64,000 nt of DNA from DAIQON01 sp036787835 (GTDB lineage Bacteria; Patescibacteriota; Saccharimonadia; Saccharimonadales; UBA4665). The stretch spans positions 5,287-69,286 of the forward strand of contig DAIQON010000004.1 of NCBI GenBank assembly GCA_036787835.1. Reading direction: 5' to 3'. How positions within the stretch are numbered: position 1 is the stretch's first letter; each line of letters begins with the position of its first letter. Below the pieces are notes generated by a model that ran no database searches, was not told the DNA's origin, and worked only from the letters and a program-made list of their open reading frames with translations. Below, piece by piece: positions 16,232 to 25,624 of the stretch. The position numbers and the translations under genes are program-made.

Positions 16232-17449
16232 ATGAGCCGTTTTCTATCTCAAGCATTAGCCGCCGACGAACCTCACTTTAGTCGTGGCATAAGTGAGCTA
16301 GAAAAGGCTAACGGCGCACCGAGACATGATATCCGCCTAGTTAGTGATATATCGCTAAAACTAAAACGGTCTATTGAATACCTAGGTCTAGATCCTAATG
16401 ACACAACCAATGAAGAGCTATACCATGCCCTAAATGAAAAACTAAAGACAGACGATAATAAGCTACTTAAAGAGCTCCGGACGCTAGCTGCCAAGAATGT
16501 TAACCTCGAGGCTAACCTAAGCGATGGTATCAAACAATTACTCGATCTAATGGATATTAAGCAACAGGTATTTAGCTTAAAGTCATCGAGTTTTAAGAAG
16601 ATACTAAAGTCGACTCCGCCAAAAAAAGTGATGAAGTCACTAGGCTATAGGTCGCTAGACTCGCTTACGAAGCATGAGTCACCAGCGCTGATCGTTCTAG
16701 CAATTAATAAATTTGAGACTAAAACCTACGTCAGGTCATATTACCAAAAGTATTTAAAGCTAAAATCTACTGATTTTGAAACAAAAAAGTTATCTGTGGT
16801 CGAGCCTAAATCTAGCAAATGGGCAGAAATACTAAAGTCAATCAAACTTAGTACCGGCTATATCCATATCAGTTGCTATGAACTCGGCAGCCTAATAGTC
16901 CTACCTGAAGTTAATTTGCCTAAAAAAGGCCAACTTACAGCCAATCTTGTACAGATACTTAGTGAACTATCTAAAATAGCCTCTACTTCAAACTATCTTA
17001 AGCTCAACCAAGTGACAGCCGATTTTGGCTTGAAAGTATACGACGTTGCCGAACATGAACCCTTTGTCAGTCTTAGTATTTTAAGTAAACCAATCCCCTG
17101 GCATTTAGCTCAATCAGTAATTGCTACTAGGATTGAAGACATCGACCTGCCTCAGTTTAGTGGCGATGAGTTAGGATTTTCAAAACTTCTAGATAAGCTA
17201 GGCGACGTAGTTAGCGATCTTAAGTTTTGGCAATCAACTGAGTACTTAGCCCTAGTAAGTAAAGGCGATACGATCTCATTAAATATTCTTGACGTTGCCG
17301 ACAACCTATCTAACGAACTTAGTTATCAAACGAGACGACTAACCAATTTTAGAAATAGTCTATGGCAAGAACTAATGGGCCGTTATATCAATCCTGATCT
17401 GACAGTCGATAGCCTAGTCCCGGCTATAGAGATGGCAATAGATGTTTAA
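16232..17449 (+). CDS. hypothetical protein, 405 residues
   Basis: This protein was not recognised. It is soluble, with no signal peptide or membrane helix. It is lysine- and leucine-rich and mostly helical in its first half (about 1-160, including lysine-rich KIL and KKVMK segments), while residues 200-340 alternate strands and helices. No catalytic motif stands out. The ATG follows AAAGGG, which could be a Shine-Dalgarno; a TATAAA box 8 nt before the ATG offers a leaderless alternative. It stands alone between pfkB and the LOG gene. Codon use resembles neighbours, so it is likely an old resident gene. Confidence 0.65.
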   Translation: MSRFLSQALAADEPHFSRGISELEKANGAPRHDIRLVSDISLKLKRSIEYLGLDPNDTTNEELYHALNEKLKTDDNKLLKELRTLAAKNVNLEANLSDGIKQLLDLMDIKQQVFSLKSSSFKKILKSTPPKKVMKSLGYRSLDSLTKHESPALIVLAINKFETKTYVRSYYQKYLKLKSTDFETKKLSVVEPKSSKWAEILKSIKLSTGYIHISCYELGSLIVLPEVNLPKKGQLTANLVQILSELSKIASTSNYLKLNQVTADFGLKVYDVAEHEPFVSLSILSKPIPWHLAQSVIATRIEDIDLPQFSGDELGFSKLLDKLGDVVSDLKFWQSTEYLALVSKGDTISLNILDVADNLSNELSYQTRRLTNFRNSLWQELMGRYINPDLTVDSLVPAIEMAIDV

Positions 17450-17480
17450 AAATCGTATGAAAATATAAGCATAAGCAAGG

Positions 17481-17486
17481 TATACT
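17481..17486 (+). promoter_or_regulatory. -10 box of the LOG gene, leaderless type
   Basis: TATACT ends 9 nt before the ATG and there is no Shine-Dalgarno sequence between them. Confidence 0.5.
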
Positions 17487-17495
17487 GTAAATCAT

Positions 17496-18062
17496 ATGTA
17501 TCAATTTTCCATATCTGGTGCCGCTAAAGGCGAAAGTGTTGAAGAAGGACAAAAACTAGCACACGAACTTGGCGCAGCCTTAGCTCGGGCTGGACATAGT
17601 CTTTTAACTGGTGCTACGCAAGGTTTGCCTAACTATGCAGCAGAAGGTTATAAAAAGGCTGGTGGCAAAATGAGCGTCGGTATTAGCCCCGCGGCGACTA
17701 AGGTCGAACATATATTGAAGTACCGCTTACCGACTAAGGCTTATGACACCATTTTATATAGTGGCCTGCACTATGTCGGTCGTGACATGCTACTTATTAC
17801 TTCAAGCGACGCAGTACTGAGTATTGGCGGTAGGTTAGGGACTCTACACGAATTTACTATTGCCATGGAAACCGATACGCCAATAGGCTTTTTGCACGGT
17901 GCTGGTGGTGTTGGTGATGAGATAGACCGCTTACTTGACCTATCGAGACCAATTAGATCTACAGCTTATGTTGACTTTAGCGACTCACCAGACGACATCG
18001 TAGCTAAACTTAGCAGACATCTGGACATTGTTCACTCTAAATATAAGAATCTATATCTCTGA
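17496..18062 (+). CDS. LOG/SLOG family nucleotide-binding protein
   Basis: The 188-residue protein has the Rossmann-like LOG fold. It starts with a YQFSISGAAKGESVEEG strand-loop, has a GATQGLPNYAAEG segment, and GGRLGTLHEF (about residues 111-120), which corresponds to the family's PGGxGTxxE motif with Pro replaced by Gly. LOG enzymes release nucleobases from nucleoside monophosphates; other SLOG proteins sense nucleotides. The catalytic Glu position (HEF) is kept. It is a single gene between an unknown protein and uvrB. The exact ligand is uncertain. Confidence 0.75.
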   Translation: MYQFSISGAAKGESVEEGQKLAHELGAALARAGHSLLTGATQGLPNYAAEGYKKAGGKMSVGISPAATKVEHILKYRLPTKAYDTILYSGLHYVGRDMLLITSSDAVLSIGGRLGTLHEFTIAMETDTPIGFLHGAGGVGDEIDRLLDLSRPIRSTAYVDFSDSPDDIVAKLSRHLDIVHSKYKNLYL

Positions 18063-18119
18063 GCGCTGGCAGCAACGATTTCTTTGTTAGACTAAACATT
18101 TGTCTATAGAATTAGATAT

Positions 18120-20084
18120 ATGGGACTATTTGATCTTCGGAGTAACTATAAACCTACTGGTGATCAGCCTACGGCTATCGATACGCTAGTTAAGGGCTTA
18201 CGCGCCGGCCAAGCAGAGCAGACCTTGCTAGGAGTCACTGGCTCTGGTAAGACTTTCACTATGGCCAACGTCATTAAACACTATAATAAGCCGACACTAG
18301 TTCTTAGCCACAATAAGACCCTCGCTGCACAGCTTTATAGTGAGTTCAAAGGCTTCTTCCCGGAGAATGCGGTTAATTACTTCGTCAGCTACTTCGATTA
18401 CTATCAGCCAGAAGCCTATATTGCTAGATCAGATACCTACATAGAAAAAGATTCACAGATTAATGAGGAGATAGATCGGCTGCGCCATGCCGCCACCGAC
18501 TCACTGCTCTCACGCCGTGACGTAATAATAGTCGCTAGTGTTAGCTGTATCTATGGTATTGGCTCGGTTGAAGACTATAATGACCTATCGATTACTGTAA
18601 CTGTTGGTGAGCGTAAAGTTAGAGACAAGTTTTTACGCCAACTAACAGATATTCAGTATCAACGTAATGACATCGACTTTCACCGGAGTACTTTTAGAGT
18701 CCGTGGTGATGTGGTGGACGTCTTCCCGGCAGGTGAAGAAGTAGCCTATAGAGTCGAGTTTTATGGAGATGAAGTCGAGAAGATAACTAAACTTGATCCA
18801 CTAACTGGCGAAGTACTAAAGAACCTATCAACTTATAAGATCTTTCCCGGTTCACACTATGTCACACCGCAGACAAAACTAAAACTTGCCTTAGGACAGA
18901 TTGAAAATGAACTTAATGGCAGGCTCAAAGAGTTTAAGAAGAACGGTCAGCTACTCGAGGCACAAAGACTAGAACAGCGAACACGCTTTGATTTAGAAAT
19001 GATGGAGGAGACCGGCTTCGTAAAAGGTATTGAGAATTATTCAAGGTACTTAACAAACCGAGAACCAGGCGAACAACCGGCTACCTTAATGGACTATTTT
19101 CCTGATGACTACTTACTTCTAGTCGATGAAAGCCATATGACGATGCCGCAAATTAGAGGTATGTATAACGGTGATAGAGCCAGGAAAGAAGTACTTGTAG
19201 ATTACGGCTTTAGGCTCCCTAGTGCCCTCGACAACAGGCCGCTTACATTTAGCGAGTTCGAGAGACATGTAAATAAAGCGATCTATGTTAGTGCAACTCC
19301 AGCAGAATATGAGCTAAGTCGCAGTCCAAAACCTGCCGAACAAGTCATTAGGCCGACAGGGCTACTAGACCCGCCGATAACAATCCGGCCAATTGAAGGT
19401 CAAATTGATGATCTATTGGCTGAAATTAAAGCCACAACCGCCAAGCATCAACGAGTGCTAATTACTACTTTAACTAAGCGCATGAGTGAAGATTTGGCTG
19501 AATACCTTAAGGAGCTAAAGATTAAGGTTGCCTATCTACATAGCGATGTCGACACCCTAGATCGAACCGACGTACTAAGGGACTTGCGGCTTGGTGTTTA
19601 CGACGTTGTGGTCGGAATTAACTTGCTTAGAGAAGGGCTTGATTTACCTGAAGTATCACTAGTAGCCATACTAGATGCCGACAAAGAAGGTTTTTTACGA
19701 AGTGCCCAGGCTTTGATCCAGACTATTGGACGAGCAGCCAGACACATAGACGGCCGAGTAATAATGTATGCCGACCATGTAACTAAAAGTATGCAAAAGG
19801 CTATGGATGAAACGGATAGACGACGAGAAATTCAAGATCAGTACAATAAAGACCACCGGATCACACCAACAGGCATTATTAAGTCAGTCGAAAAAGGTAT
19901 GCGTCCTGACCTACCCGAAGAAGCCAAACGGGCAAAACTTGATCTTAAGAAAATACCTAAGGATGAATATGGCTCTTTAATTAAAGACCTGAGTAGACAA
20001 ATGGATCTAGCATCAGCCAATCTCCAATTCGAAACAGCAGCCGAACTGAGAGACATAATTAGCGACATCAAGGCCAAACAATAA
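18120..20084 (+). CDS. uvrB: excinuclease ABC subunit B
   Basis: The 654-residue protein is UvrB of nucleotide excision repair. It verifies lesions delivered by UvrA and recruits UvrC. Walker A GVTGSGKT is at 38-45, the beta-hairpin YFDYYQPEAYIARSDTYIEKD-type region follows near 92, the helicase DESH box is in the middle, and the C-terminal UVR domain (about 615-652) is present. The length is full. A TAGAAT -10 box (18107-18112) ends 7 nt before the ATG without a Shine-Dalgarno sequence, so the mRNA may be leaderless. UvrA and UvrC are not in the window. Confidence 0.97.
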   Translation: MGLFDLRSNYKPTGDQPTAIDTLVKGLRAGQAEQTLLGVTGSGKTFTMANVIKHYNKPTLVLSHNKTLAAQLYSEFKGFFPENAVNYFVSYFDYYQPEAYIARSDTYIEKDSQINEEIDRLRHAATDSLLSRRDVIIVASVSCIYGIGSVEDYNDLSITVTVGERKVRDKFLRQLTDIQYQRNDIDFHRSTFRVRGDVVDVFPAGEEVAYRVEFYGDEVEKITKLDPLTGEVLKNLSTYKIFPGSHYVTPQTKLKLALGQIENELNGRLKEFKKNGQLLEAQRLEQRTRFDLEMMEETGFVKGIENYSRYLTNREPGEQPATLMDYFPDDYLLLVDESHMTMPQIRGMYNGDRARKEVLVDYGFRLPSALDNRPLTFSEFERHVNKAIYVSATPAEYELSRSPKPAEQVIRPTGLLDPPITIRPIEGQIDDLLAEIKATTAKHQRVLITTLTKRMSEDLAEYLKELKIKVAYLHSDVDTLDRTDVLRDLRLGVYDVVVGINLLREGLDLPEVSLVAILDADKEGFLRSAQALIQTIGRAARHIDGRVIMYADHVTKSMQKAMDETDRRREIQDQYNKDHRITPTGIIKSVEKGMRPDLPEEAKRAKLDLKKIPKDEYGSLIKDLSRQMDLASANLQFETAAELRDIISDIKAKQ

Positions 20085-20157
20085 ATAGTCTCTATAGACA
20101 AAACTTACACGATATTGTATGATCGTCTAATTAAGCGAATCGATTCGGAGTAGATAA

Positions 20158-20688
20158 ATGTCACACAGCCCTGAGGGCAGAGCAGTCCAAGTCAATAGAA
20201 GTCTAGATAGTGACTCATTAGGGCAAATTGGTGCAGCCTACGATGTAAGAAACGAATTTGTGGAGCGAGAGCACACACTTACGTCAGCTGTTTCACATGT
20301 TATATCTACTGTAGGTAGCGAAGAAGTTACCCAATATTACGTTAAAAGTAAAATTATACCTATGCCCATTGATCCGGAAACAAGTGATGGCATAAGCTTC
20401 TACGGCGTAAGGTTGGTTCAAGAGTTTATGCCTGATGACCCATTCCACGTCCGTAAAAATAGAATAGTCTACGTTGAATATAGCGAGGACGGTGATATCG
20501 ACGAAAGAGTCGTTGGCATCAGAGATTCATTCGATTTTTGTACTAACGGTGCAGAGTTACAAAGCCCGGTAATAATACGCTCCATTCGAGAAATGGAAAA
20601 TGATGATTGGTTTGCCAAACAAACAAAATTTGAAGAAGTGTTAGCCAGGATTGATGCCATTGTCGTGTTTGATTCAATACTTTCCTAA
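20158..20688 (+). CDS. hypothetical acidic protein, 176 residues
   Basis: This protein was not recognised. It is soluble and acidic, with no membrane segment. Visible features are a helical N-terminal third (about 1-55) and a strand-rich middle (YYVKSKIIPMPIDPE, IVYVEYSEDGDIDERVVGI). Other acidic strand-rich unknowns lie at 55714 and 63203, but no clear homology between them is visible by eye. It follows uvrB with a CGGAG Shine-Dalgarno sequence upstream of the ATG. Confidence 0.6.
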   Translation: MSHSPEGRAVQVNRSLDSDSLGQIGAAYDVRNEFVEREHTLTSAVSHVISTVGSEEVTQYYVKSKIIPMPIDPETSDGISFYGVRLVQEFMPDDPFHVRKNRIVYVEYSEDGDIDERVVGIRDSFDFCTNGAELQSPVIIRSIREMENDDWFAKQTKFEEVLARIDAIVVFDSILS

Positions 20689-20724
20689 ATCCAAAATATG
20701 TCGCTAGTAACGATCTGTTGAGAC

Positions 20725-20733
20725 TGCTATAAT
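20725..20733 (+). promoter_or_regulatory. extended -10 promoter of gatC
   Basis: TGC followed by TATAAT (20728-20733) lies 13 nt before the gatC ATG. The predicted leader is only a few nucleotides, and no Shine-Dalgarno sequence is present. Confidence 0.55.
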
Positions 20734-20746
20734 TATCTAATCTAAT

Positions 20747-21043
20747 ATGGCAAGTACACTAACACGTGACGAGGTAATTAAGCTTGCTCACTTGGCGCGA
20801 ATCGATATCGCTGAAAGTGAGATTGATGGTTATTTGCGAGAACTCACTCAGATACTTGAATACGTAAACCAACTCTCAGAAGTTGACGTTGACGGTCTTA
20901 AACCAACAAATCAGGTTACCGGTTTATCTAATGTTTGGCGTGAAGATAAACCTATTGATTATGGCTACAAACTAGATGCGCTACTTCAAAACGTACCAGA
21001 GGTAAGCGGCAAATATATTAAAGTCAATCGGATGATAGAATAG
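20747..21043 (+). CDS. gatC: aspartyl/glutamyl-tRNA amidotransferase subunit C
   Basis: The 98-residue protein is GatC, the small belt subunit that joins GatA and GatB. It has the family start TRDEVIKLAHLARIDIAESEI, the middle ILEYVNQLSEVD and the C-terminal LKPTNQV segment. Together with GatA and GatB it converts Glu-tRNA-Gln (and Asp-tRNA-Asn) to the amide form. The stop codon shares bases with the GTG start of gatA (TAGTG). Confidence 0.93.
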   Translation: MASTLTRDEVIKLAHLARIDIAESEIDGYLRELTQILEYVNQLSEVDVDGLKPTNQVTGLSNVWREDKPIDYGYKLDALLQNVPEVSGKYIKVNRMIE

Positions 21044-22470
21044 TGTCTTGGCCATCCATTAAAAGTATCGCAAACGATGTTAATAGTGGTAAAACAACTG
21101 CCAAAAGCCTTGTTGATCAGGCTCTAAAGAATATTGAATCAAGTAGCGATTACGACGCCATTATTAGCGTTATCAAAGAAAGAGCTTACGCCCGAGCTGA
21201 GGAAATTGACGCTCAAGTCAAAAGCGGTAAACAAGCTGGCAAACTAGCCGGCGTACCATTTATTGCTAAAGATAACTTCCTCGTGTTTGGCAACAAAACT
21301 ACAGCCGCCAGCAATATGTTGAAAGATTTCGACGCACCATATCAATCAACTGCTATAAACCGCCTAGAGGCTGAAGGAGCTATTTGTGTTGGTAAGTCGA
21401 ACTTAGATGCATTTGGACACGGATCGAGCACCGAAAATAGCGACTTCATGATTACCAAGAATCCACATGATGTAACTCGAGTACCAGGCGGAAGCTCTGG
21501 CGGATCGGCTGCTAGTATATCCCTACAGTTGGTACCCTTTAGTATAGCGACGGATACGGGTGGCTCAATACGTATGCCGGCTAGTTTCTGTGGAGTTGTC
21601 GGTTTTAAGCCAACCTACGGGCTAGTCAGCCGTTCTGGTGTGATTGCTATGATCAGTAGCACGGACACGCTCGGCCCAATAGCTAACAATGTTGAAGATG
21701 CCTCATTAGTTATCGAGGTAATGAGCGGTAAGGACGAGCTGGATTCAACGACGATTGACTTAGACGATAACAACATTGCATCACTCGATGCTCCACTACC
21801 ACATCCTAGGATTGGTATTATTAAGGAATATCTAGATCAAGGCCTAGAACCCGACGTTAAGGCCAATATAGAATCAGTCATTGCCAAGCTAAAAGATTCT
21901 GGAGCAGAAATTGAAGAAGTTAGTATACCTAGCCTCCCTCTGTCTTTGGCTGTTTACTATGTACTATGCCCGGCCGAAGTCGCTAGTAATCTTAGTAGGT
22001 ATGATGGTCAGAAGTTTGGTTATCATGAAAAAGACGCTAAGAACTTAGAAGAAAGCTACAAAAAATCTCGTAGCAATGGTTTTGGCAAAGAAGCTAAACG
22101 TCGAATTATGATTGGTACCTACGTTCTTAGCAGTGGTTACTACGATGCTTATTATAAAAAAGCGCAGATCATTCGAACTAAAATTATCGACGAGTTTAAT
22201 CAGACGTTTAAAAAGTACGACTTTTTAATTGGTCCGACAACGGCTACCACAGCCTTTAAGATAGGTGAGCATTCTAGCGACCCCTTGTCTATGTACTTAA
22301 CTGATATAATGACTGTAGCTGTTAATCTCGCTGGAATTCCGGCTATAAGTTTACCCTCGGGCTTTGATTCTAAACATTTACCGTTGGCTGTCCAATTAAT
22401 GGCTCCTCAAAGACAAGATAAGAAGCTGCTCAGCTACGCTAAACAAATAGAAGGACTAATAGTCAAATAA
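21043..22470 (+). CDS. gatA: aspartyl/glutamyl-tRNA amidotransferase subunit A
   Basis: The 475-residue amidase releases ammonia from glutamine for transamidation. The amidase signature is clear: catalytic Lys in FIAKDNF, the glycine/serine-rich VPGGSSGGSAASIS, the cis-Ser in TDTGGSIRMPASFCG, and GFKPTYGLVSRSG. It starts with GTG one base inside the gatC stop, which shows translational coupling. A small anchored protein gene follows after two bases and separates it from gatB. Confidence 0.96.
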   Translation: MSWPSIKSIANDVNSGKTTAKSLVDQALKNIESSSDYDAIISVIKERAYARAEEIDAQVKSGKQAGKLAGVPFIAKDNFLVFGNKTTAASNMLKDFDAPYQSTAINRLEAEGAICVGKSNLDAFGHGSSTENSDFMITKNPHDVTRVPGGSSGGSAASISLQLVPFSIATDTGGSIRMPASFCGVVGFKPTYGLVSRSGVIAMISSTDTLGPIANNVEDASLVIEVMSGKDELDSTTIDLDDNNIASLDAPLPHPRIGIIKEYLDQGLEPDVKANIESVIAKLKDSGAEIEEVSIPSLPLSLAVYYVLCPAEVASNLSRYDGQKFGYHEKDAKNLEESYKKSRSNGFGKEAKRRIMIGTYVLSSGYYDAYYKKAQIIRTKIIDEFNQTFKKYDFLIGPTTATTAFKIGEHSSDPLSMYLTDIMTVAVNLAGIPAISLPSGFDSKHLPLAVQLMAPQRQDKKLLSYAKQIEGLIVK

Positions 22471-22472
22471 TT

Positions 22473-22907
22473 ATGGTAATTAAACTCGTAATTGCTGGTC
22501 TAATTTTAGCTCTAATTATTGGATTGCTAGCCCGCAAGCTTCGCAAGAAGAAGCTAGATAGTCATTATTATCAGGTTAAGTGGCGAAACTTGCAGAAACT
22601 ATGCTCCAATAAAAAGCTTTGGTACCAGGCGATTGTCGATGCCGATGAGCTGCTCGATGAAGCATTGAAGAAAAGGAGATTCCACGGCAAAACCACTGGT
22701 GAGCGACTAGTTTCAGCCCAACGCGTATTTACCGATAATGATGGTGTATGGTTTGGTCACAAGCTGAAAAAGCGTATTGCCGAAGAAAACTATAAACGGC
22801 TTAATAAAGGCGATACACTTGAAGCCTTATCTGGCTTCAGACAAGCCCTAAAAGATATTGGTGCGCTAAAAAACGAAGCTAAATCAGGAGTAGCGGATGA
22901 AGACTAA
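22473..22907 (+). CDS. anchored protein of a Patescibacteria-type family, between gatA and gatB
   Basis: The 144-residue protein has one N-terminal membrane helix (about residues 3-20), a very basic stretch (RKLRKKK) that would stay in the cytoplasm, and a helical domain with the pattern AIVDADELLDEALKKR, then GKTTGERL and a His/Lys-rich helix ending IAEENYKR. From memory, this pattern recurs in unnamed proteins of CPR bacteria, usually with one membrane anchor; its function is not known. It begins two bases after gatA and overlaps gatB by 11 bp, so it is co-translated with the amidotransferase. It is probably a cytoplasm-facing membrane protein. Confidence 0.75.
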   Translation: MVIKLVIAGLILALIIGLLARKLRKKKLDSHYYQVKWRNLQKLCSNKKLWYQAIVDADELLDEALKKRRFHGKTTGERLVSAQRVFTDNDGVWFGHKLKKRIAEENYKRLNKGDTLEALSGFRQALKDIGALKNEAKSGVADED

Positions 22908-24381
22908 TCATGAGCTACACCCAGAATATAAGCTAACTGTTGGTATCGAGTGTCATGTTCAGTTTAAAACCAAGTCTAAGTTATTCTCAGGAGCCGATAA
23001 CGATGCTCGAGAGGCCGAGTCAAATACATTGGTCAATCATATCGATTTTGGACTGCCTGGTGCACTACCTGTACTTAATAAGGAAGCGATAAACCTGGCG
23101 ATTAAAGCAGGTTATGCCCTAAACTCAAGAGCTCAAGCCTTTTCAAAGTTTGACCGTAAACATTATTTTTATCCAGATCTACCAATGGGCTACCAGATAA
23201 CTCAGTTTGATGAACCAATAATTATCGGTGGCTACGTTGAATTCTACTTAGATGGCGAACTTAAGCGAATTAATCTAACCAGAGCTCATTTGGAAGCCGA
23301 TGCCGGCAAGAGCATACATCCAGGCGGCACCGATTATAGTCTAGTCGACCTTAACCGTGCTGGTACACCACTACTGGAGATTGTGTCCGAACCAGAAATT
23401 CATACACCGGCTGAAGCTCGTGGTTATGCCAGTGAGCTCTACATGCTTATGAGGTATGCCGACGTGTCTGATGCAAATTTGTTTTATGGTAATATGCGCT
23501 TCGACGTTAACGTCAGCGTCTCTACAACTGAAGAATTAGGCACCCGGACAGAGACTAAGAACTTAAATAGCTTCAGAGCGGTTGAAAAGACCGTTGAGTA
23601 CGAACTTAACAGACAGATAGGTTGCTTGGAAGATGGCGAGAAGATCATCCAGGAAACCAGAGGCTGGGACGACTCAAAAAATCAGACTTACTCAATGAGA
23701 TCAAAAGAGAACGCCGATGACTATCGCTACATGCCAGATCCTGACCTGCCACCAGTTATCTTAAGCGACGAATATATAGACAATGTGCTTAAGTCTATGC
23801 CTAAAATGCCTGGTTATTGGCGTCAGCAGTTAACTAAACTAGGACTTGACGAATCTATTGCTGACAGCATAATTTTAGCTGAAGTAGAGTACCTGACTAA
23901 GAACTTAGAGTATGTGATAGCCAAATCTGAAGCTGGTGCCAAGGCATTAGCTAACTTAATAGTTAACATCGAGATCCCGCTACGTCGACAACAAGAAGAA
24001 TCAAAGCAACCAAACATTAGTTTATCTGATGCAGATAGACATAAGCTATACGATACGGTCTCGAGCCTTATCAGTGATAATAAGCTTAGTTCAAATACAG
24101 CAAAGGACTTGATCCTTAAACTGTTAGTTGCTTCCGAACTGCCTGATGATATTGAAAAATATGCCAGCAGCGAGGGCTTAATTCAGAATTCTAATCAAGA
24201 TGAAATTTTACTAGCCGTACAAAAAGTAATAGCCGATAATCCTAAAGCGGCAGAAGATGTACGAAGCGGCGAGATGAAAGCAATTGGTTTCTTGGTAGGC
24301 AGTGTAATGAAATTGACTGGCGGCAAGGCTAATCCAGGACTAGTTAATCAGTTAATAAAATCCGAACTTGGCCTATCTTAA
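22897..24381 (+). CDS. gatB: aspartyl/glutamyl-tRNA amidotransferase subunit B
   Basis: The 494-residue protein is GatB, the kinase and tRNA-binding subunit that activates the misacylated glutamate or aspartate. It shows the signature start LTVGIECHVQFKTKSKLFSG, KFDRKHYFYPDLPMGYQITQ, LDRAGTPL-type LVDLNRAGTPLLEIVSEP, and the C-terminal YqeY-like tail domain (about 350-494). Together with gatC and gatA it forms the indirect route to Gln-tRNA-Gln. The 11-bp overlap with the upstream gene suggests coupling. Confidence 0.96.
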   Translation: MKTNHELHPEYKLTVGIECHVQFKTKSKLFSGADNDAREAESNTLVNHIDFGLPGALPVLNKEAINLAIKAGYALNSRAQAFSKFDRKHYFYPDLPMGYQITQFDEPIIIGGYVEFYLDGELKRINLTRAHLEADAGKSIHPGGTDYSLVDLNRAGTPLLEIVSEPEIHTPAEARGYASELYMLMRYADVSDANLFYGNMRFDVNVSVSTTEELGTRTETKNLNSFRAVEKTVEYELNRQIGCLEDGEKIIQETRGWDDSKNQTYSMRSKENADDYRYMPDPDLPPVILSDEYIDNVLKSMPKMPGYWRQQLTKLGLDESIADSIILAEVEYLTKNLEYVIAKSEAGAKALANLIVNIEIPLRRQQEESKQPNISLSDADRHKLYDTVSSLISDNKLSSNTAKDLILKLLVASELPDDIEKYASSEGLIQNSNQDEILLAVQKVIADNPKAAEDVRSGEMKAIGFLVGSVMKLTGGKANPGLVNQLIKSELGLS

Positions 24382-24415
24382 AAGGTAAAGCGGTCTTTTA
24401 TTGATGCGTCCGCGA

Positions 24416-24424
24416 TGTTAAGAT
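24416..24424 (+). promoter_or_regulatory. extended -10 promoter of galU, leaderless GTG start
   Basis: TGT followed by TAAGAT (24419-24424) ends 7 nt before the GTG start. No clean Shine-Dalgarno sequence is present, although AGGTAG directly abuts the GTG. Confidence 0.4.
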
Positions 24425-24431
24425 TTAGGTA

Positions 24432-25334
24432 GTGAATAATGTATCAAACAAACCAATTACAAAAGCAGTTATAGCAGCTGCTGGTTTTGGCACCCGCTTT
24501 TTGCCTCAGACAAAGGCAATGCCTAAAGAAATGTTACCTCTTGTCGACAAGCCAATCATTCAATATGTTGTTGAAGAATTAGTTGCAGTTGGCGTCAAGG
24601 ACATAATTATCGTTACCGGCTATTCAAAACGATCTATAGAAGACCATTTTGATCGACCAAGTGAAGACTTGCTGGCAAATCTAAGAGCCGGTGGACCAAA
24701 AAAAGCCCATCTCTTAAAACAGGTTGAATCAATAGCTGATCTAGCCAACTTTGTCTATGTCCGTCAAAAAGGGCCCTACGGCAATGCTACGCCACTTATC
24801 AACGTCGAACACCTGGTTAATAATGAACCATTTTTCTACACCTATAGCGACGACTTTTTCTCGGCTAATCCTCTTAGGTTCGATCAGATGCTGCAGGCTT
24901 ACCATAAATTCAAATGTCCAATCCTAAGTACCGTAAAAGTAAGTAAGCCTAAAGATTATGATGGCTATGGTTTTGCCGGTGGGACTAAAATCGATGACAA
25001 GTACATCGATGTCGATGCAATTGTTGAAAAACCGGGCTACGGAAATGCTCCCTCCGATCAAGCAACTGTTAGCGGCTTTATACTAACCCCTGATATCTAT
25101 AAATATATCCATGAATTTGAGAAACTACTCGAACCAGGTAAAGAGTTCTACGCAAACGATGCTCTTAAACTGATGATAAACGACAATAAAAGAGTTATTG
25201 CCTGTGAGATTCAGAATGCTCAGTTCTTTGATGCGGGAGATAAACTAGGTTACCTGAAGGCCGTATTTGACTTCGCCATCAAGGACCCTGACCTTGGTCC
25301 AGCGCTTAAAGAGTATTTGACAAAAAAGTTATAG
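24432..25334 (+). CDS. galU: UTP--glucose-1-phosphate uridylyltransferase
   Basis: The 300-residue nucleotidyltransferase makes UDP-glucose from UTP and glucose 1-phosphate, a precursor for glycolipids, wall polymers or surface sugars. The N-terminal signature AVIAAAGFGTRFLPQTKAMPK and the metal/sugar motif FFYTYSDDFF are visible, with VEKPGYGNAPS typical of GalU. In GalU the usual LLGDD is replaced here by YTYSDD, so a related sugar-nucleotide pyrophosphorylase is possible. The start is GTG. It is followed by two small membrane-associated proteins. Confidence 0.88.
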   Translation: MNNVSNKPITKAVIAAAGFGTRFLPQTKAMPKEMLPLVDKPIIQYVVEELVAVGVKDIIIVTGYSKRSIEDHFDRPSEDLLANLRAGGPKKAHLLKQVESIADLANFVYVRQKGPYGNATPLINVEHLVNNEPFFYTYSDDFFSANPLRFDQMLQAYHKFKCPILSTVKVSKPKDYDGYGFAGGTKIDDKYIDVDAIVEKPGYGNAPSDQATVSGFILTPDIYKYIHEFEKLLEPGKEFYANDALKLMINDNKRVIACEIQNAQFFDAGDKLGYLKAVFDFAIKDPDLGPALKEYLTKKL

Positions 25335-25343
25335 GAGTATAAT
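25317..25343 (+). promoter_or_regulatory. promoter within the galU 3' end
   Basis: A consensus TTGACA (25317-25322) and TATAAT (25338-25343) are 15 nt apart, and the next ATG is 10 nt downstream with no Shine-Dalgarno sequence. Confidence 0.55.
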
Positions 25344-25353
25344 AGATACTATT

Positions 25354-25620
25354 ATGACTACTACGACAGAAGTTGAGCTGTTTATCATCACCGTTGTGCT
25401 AAGTGTTTACTTTATTGCTATGACCGTTCTAGTGGTGTTTTTAATCAAGTTTGTCGTTCAGGCGCGAGTTATTGCCGCAAAAGCCGAGGCAGCCATCGAT
25501 AGTATTGAATCCGCTGCTGAGAATTTAAAGCACTTAAGTAAGGCCTCAAAAAGCCACTTTCCATTACTAGCAGTACTCAAGAAAATGTACGATATGAGCG
25601 TAAAGGGAAAGGCGGAATAA
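25354..25620 (+). CDS. small membrane protein, DUF948-like
   Basis: The 88-residue protein has one long N-terminal hydrophobic helix (about residues 8-34) followed by an Ala/Glu/Lys-rich amphipathic helix (about 35-70) likely to form a coiled coil. This layout resembles the short DUF948 class often found beside YtxH proteins, and a YtxH-like gene indeed follows after four bases. The family resemblance is by layout only. The function is unknown; a role in envelope stress or structural tethering is a guess. Confidence 0.65.
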   Translation: MTTTTEVELFIITVVLSVYFIAMTVLVVFLIKFVVQARVIAAKAEAAIDSIESAAENLKHLSKASKSHFPLLAVLKKMYDMSVKGKAE

Positions 25621-25624
25621 CACT

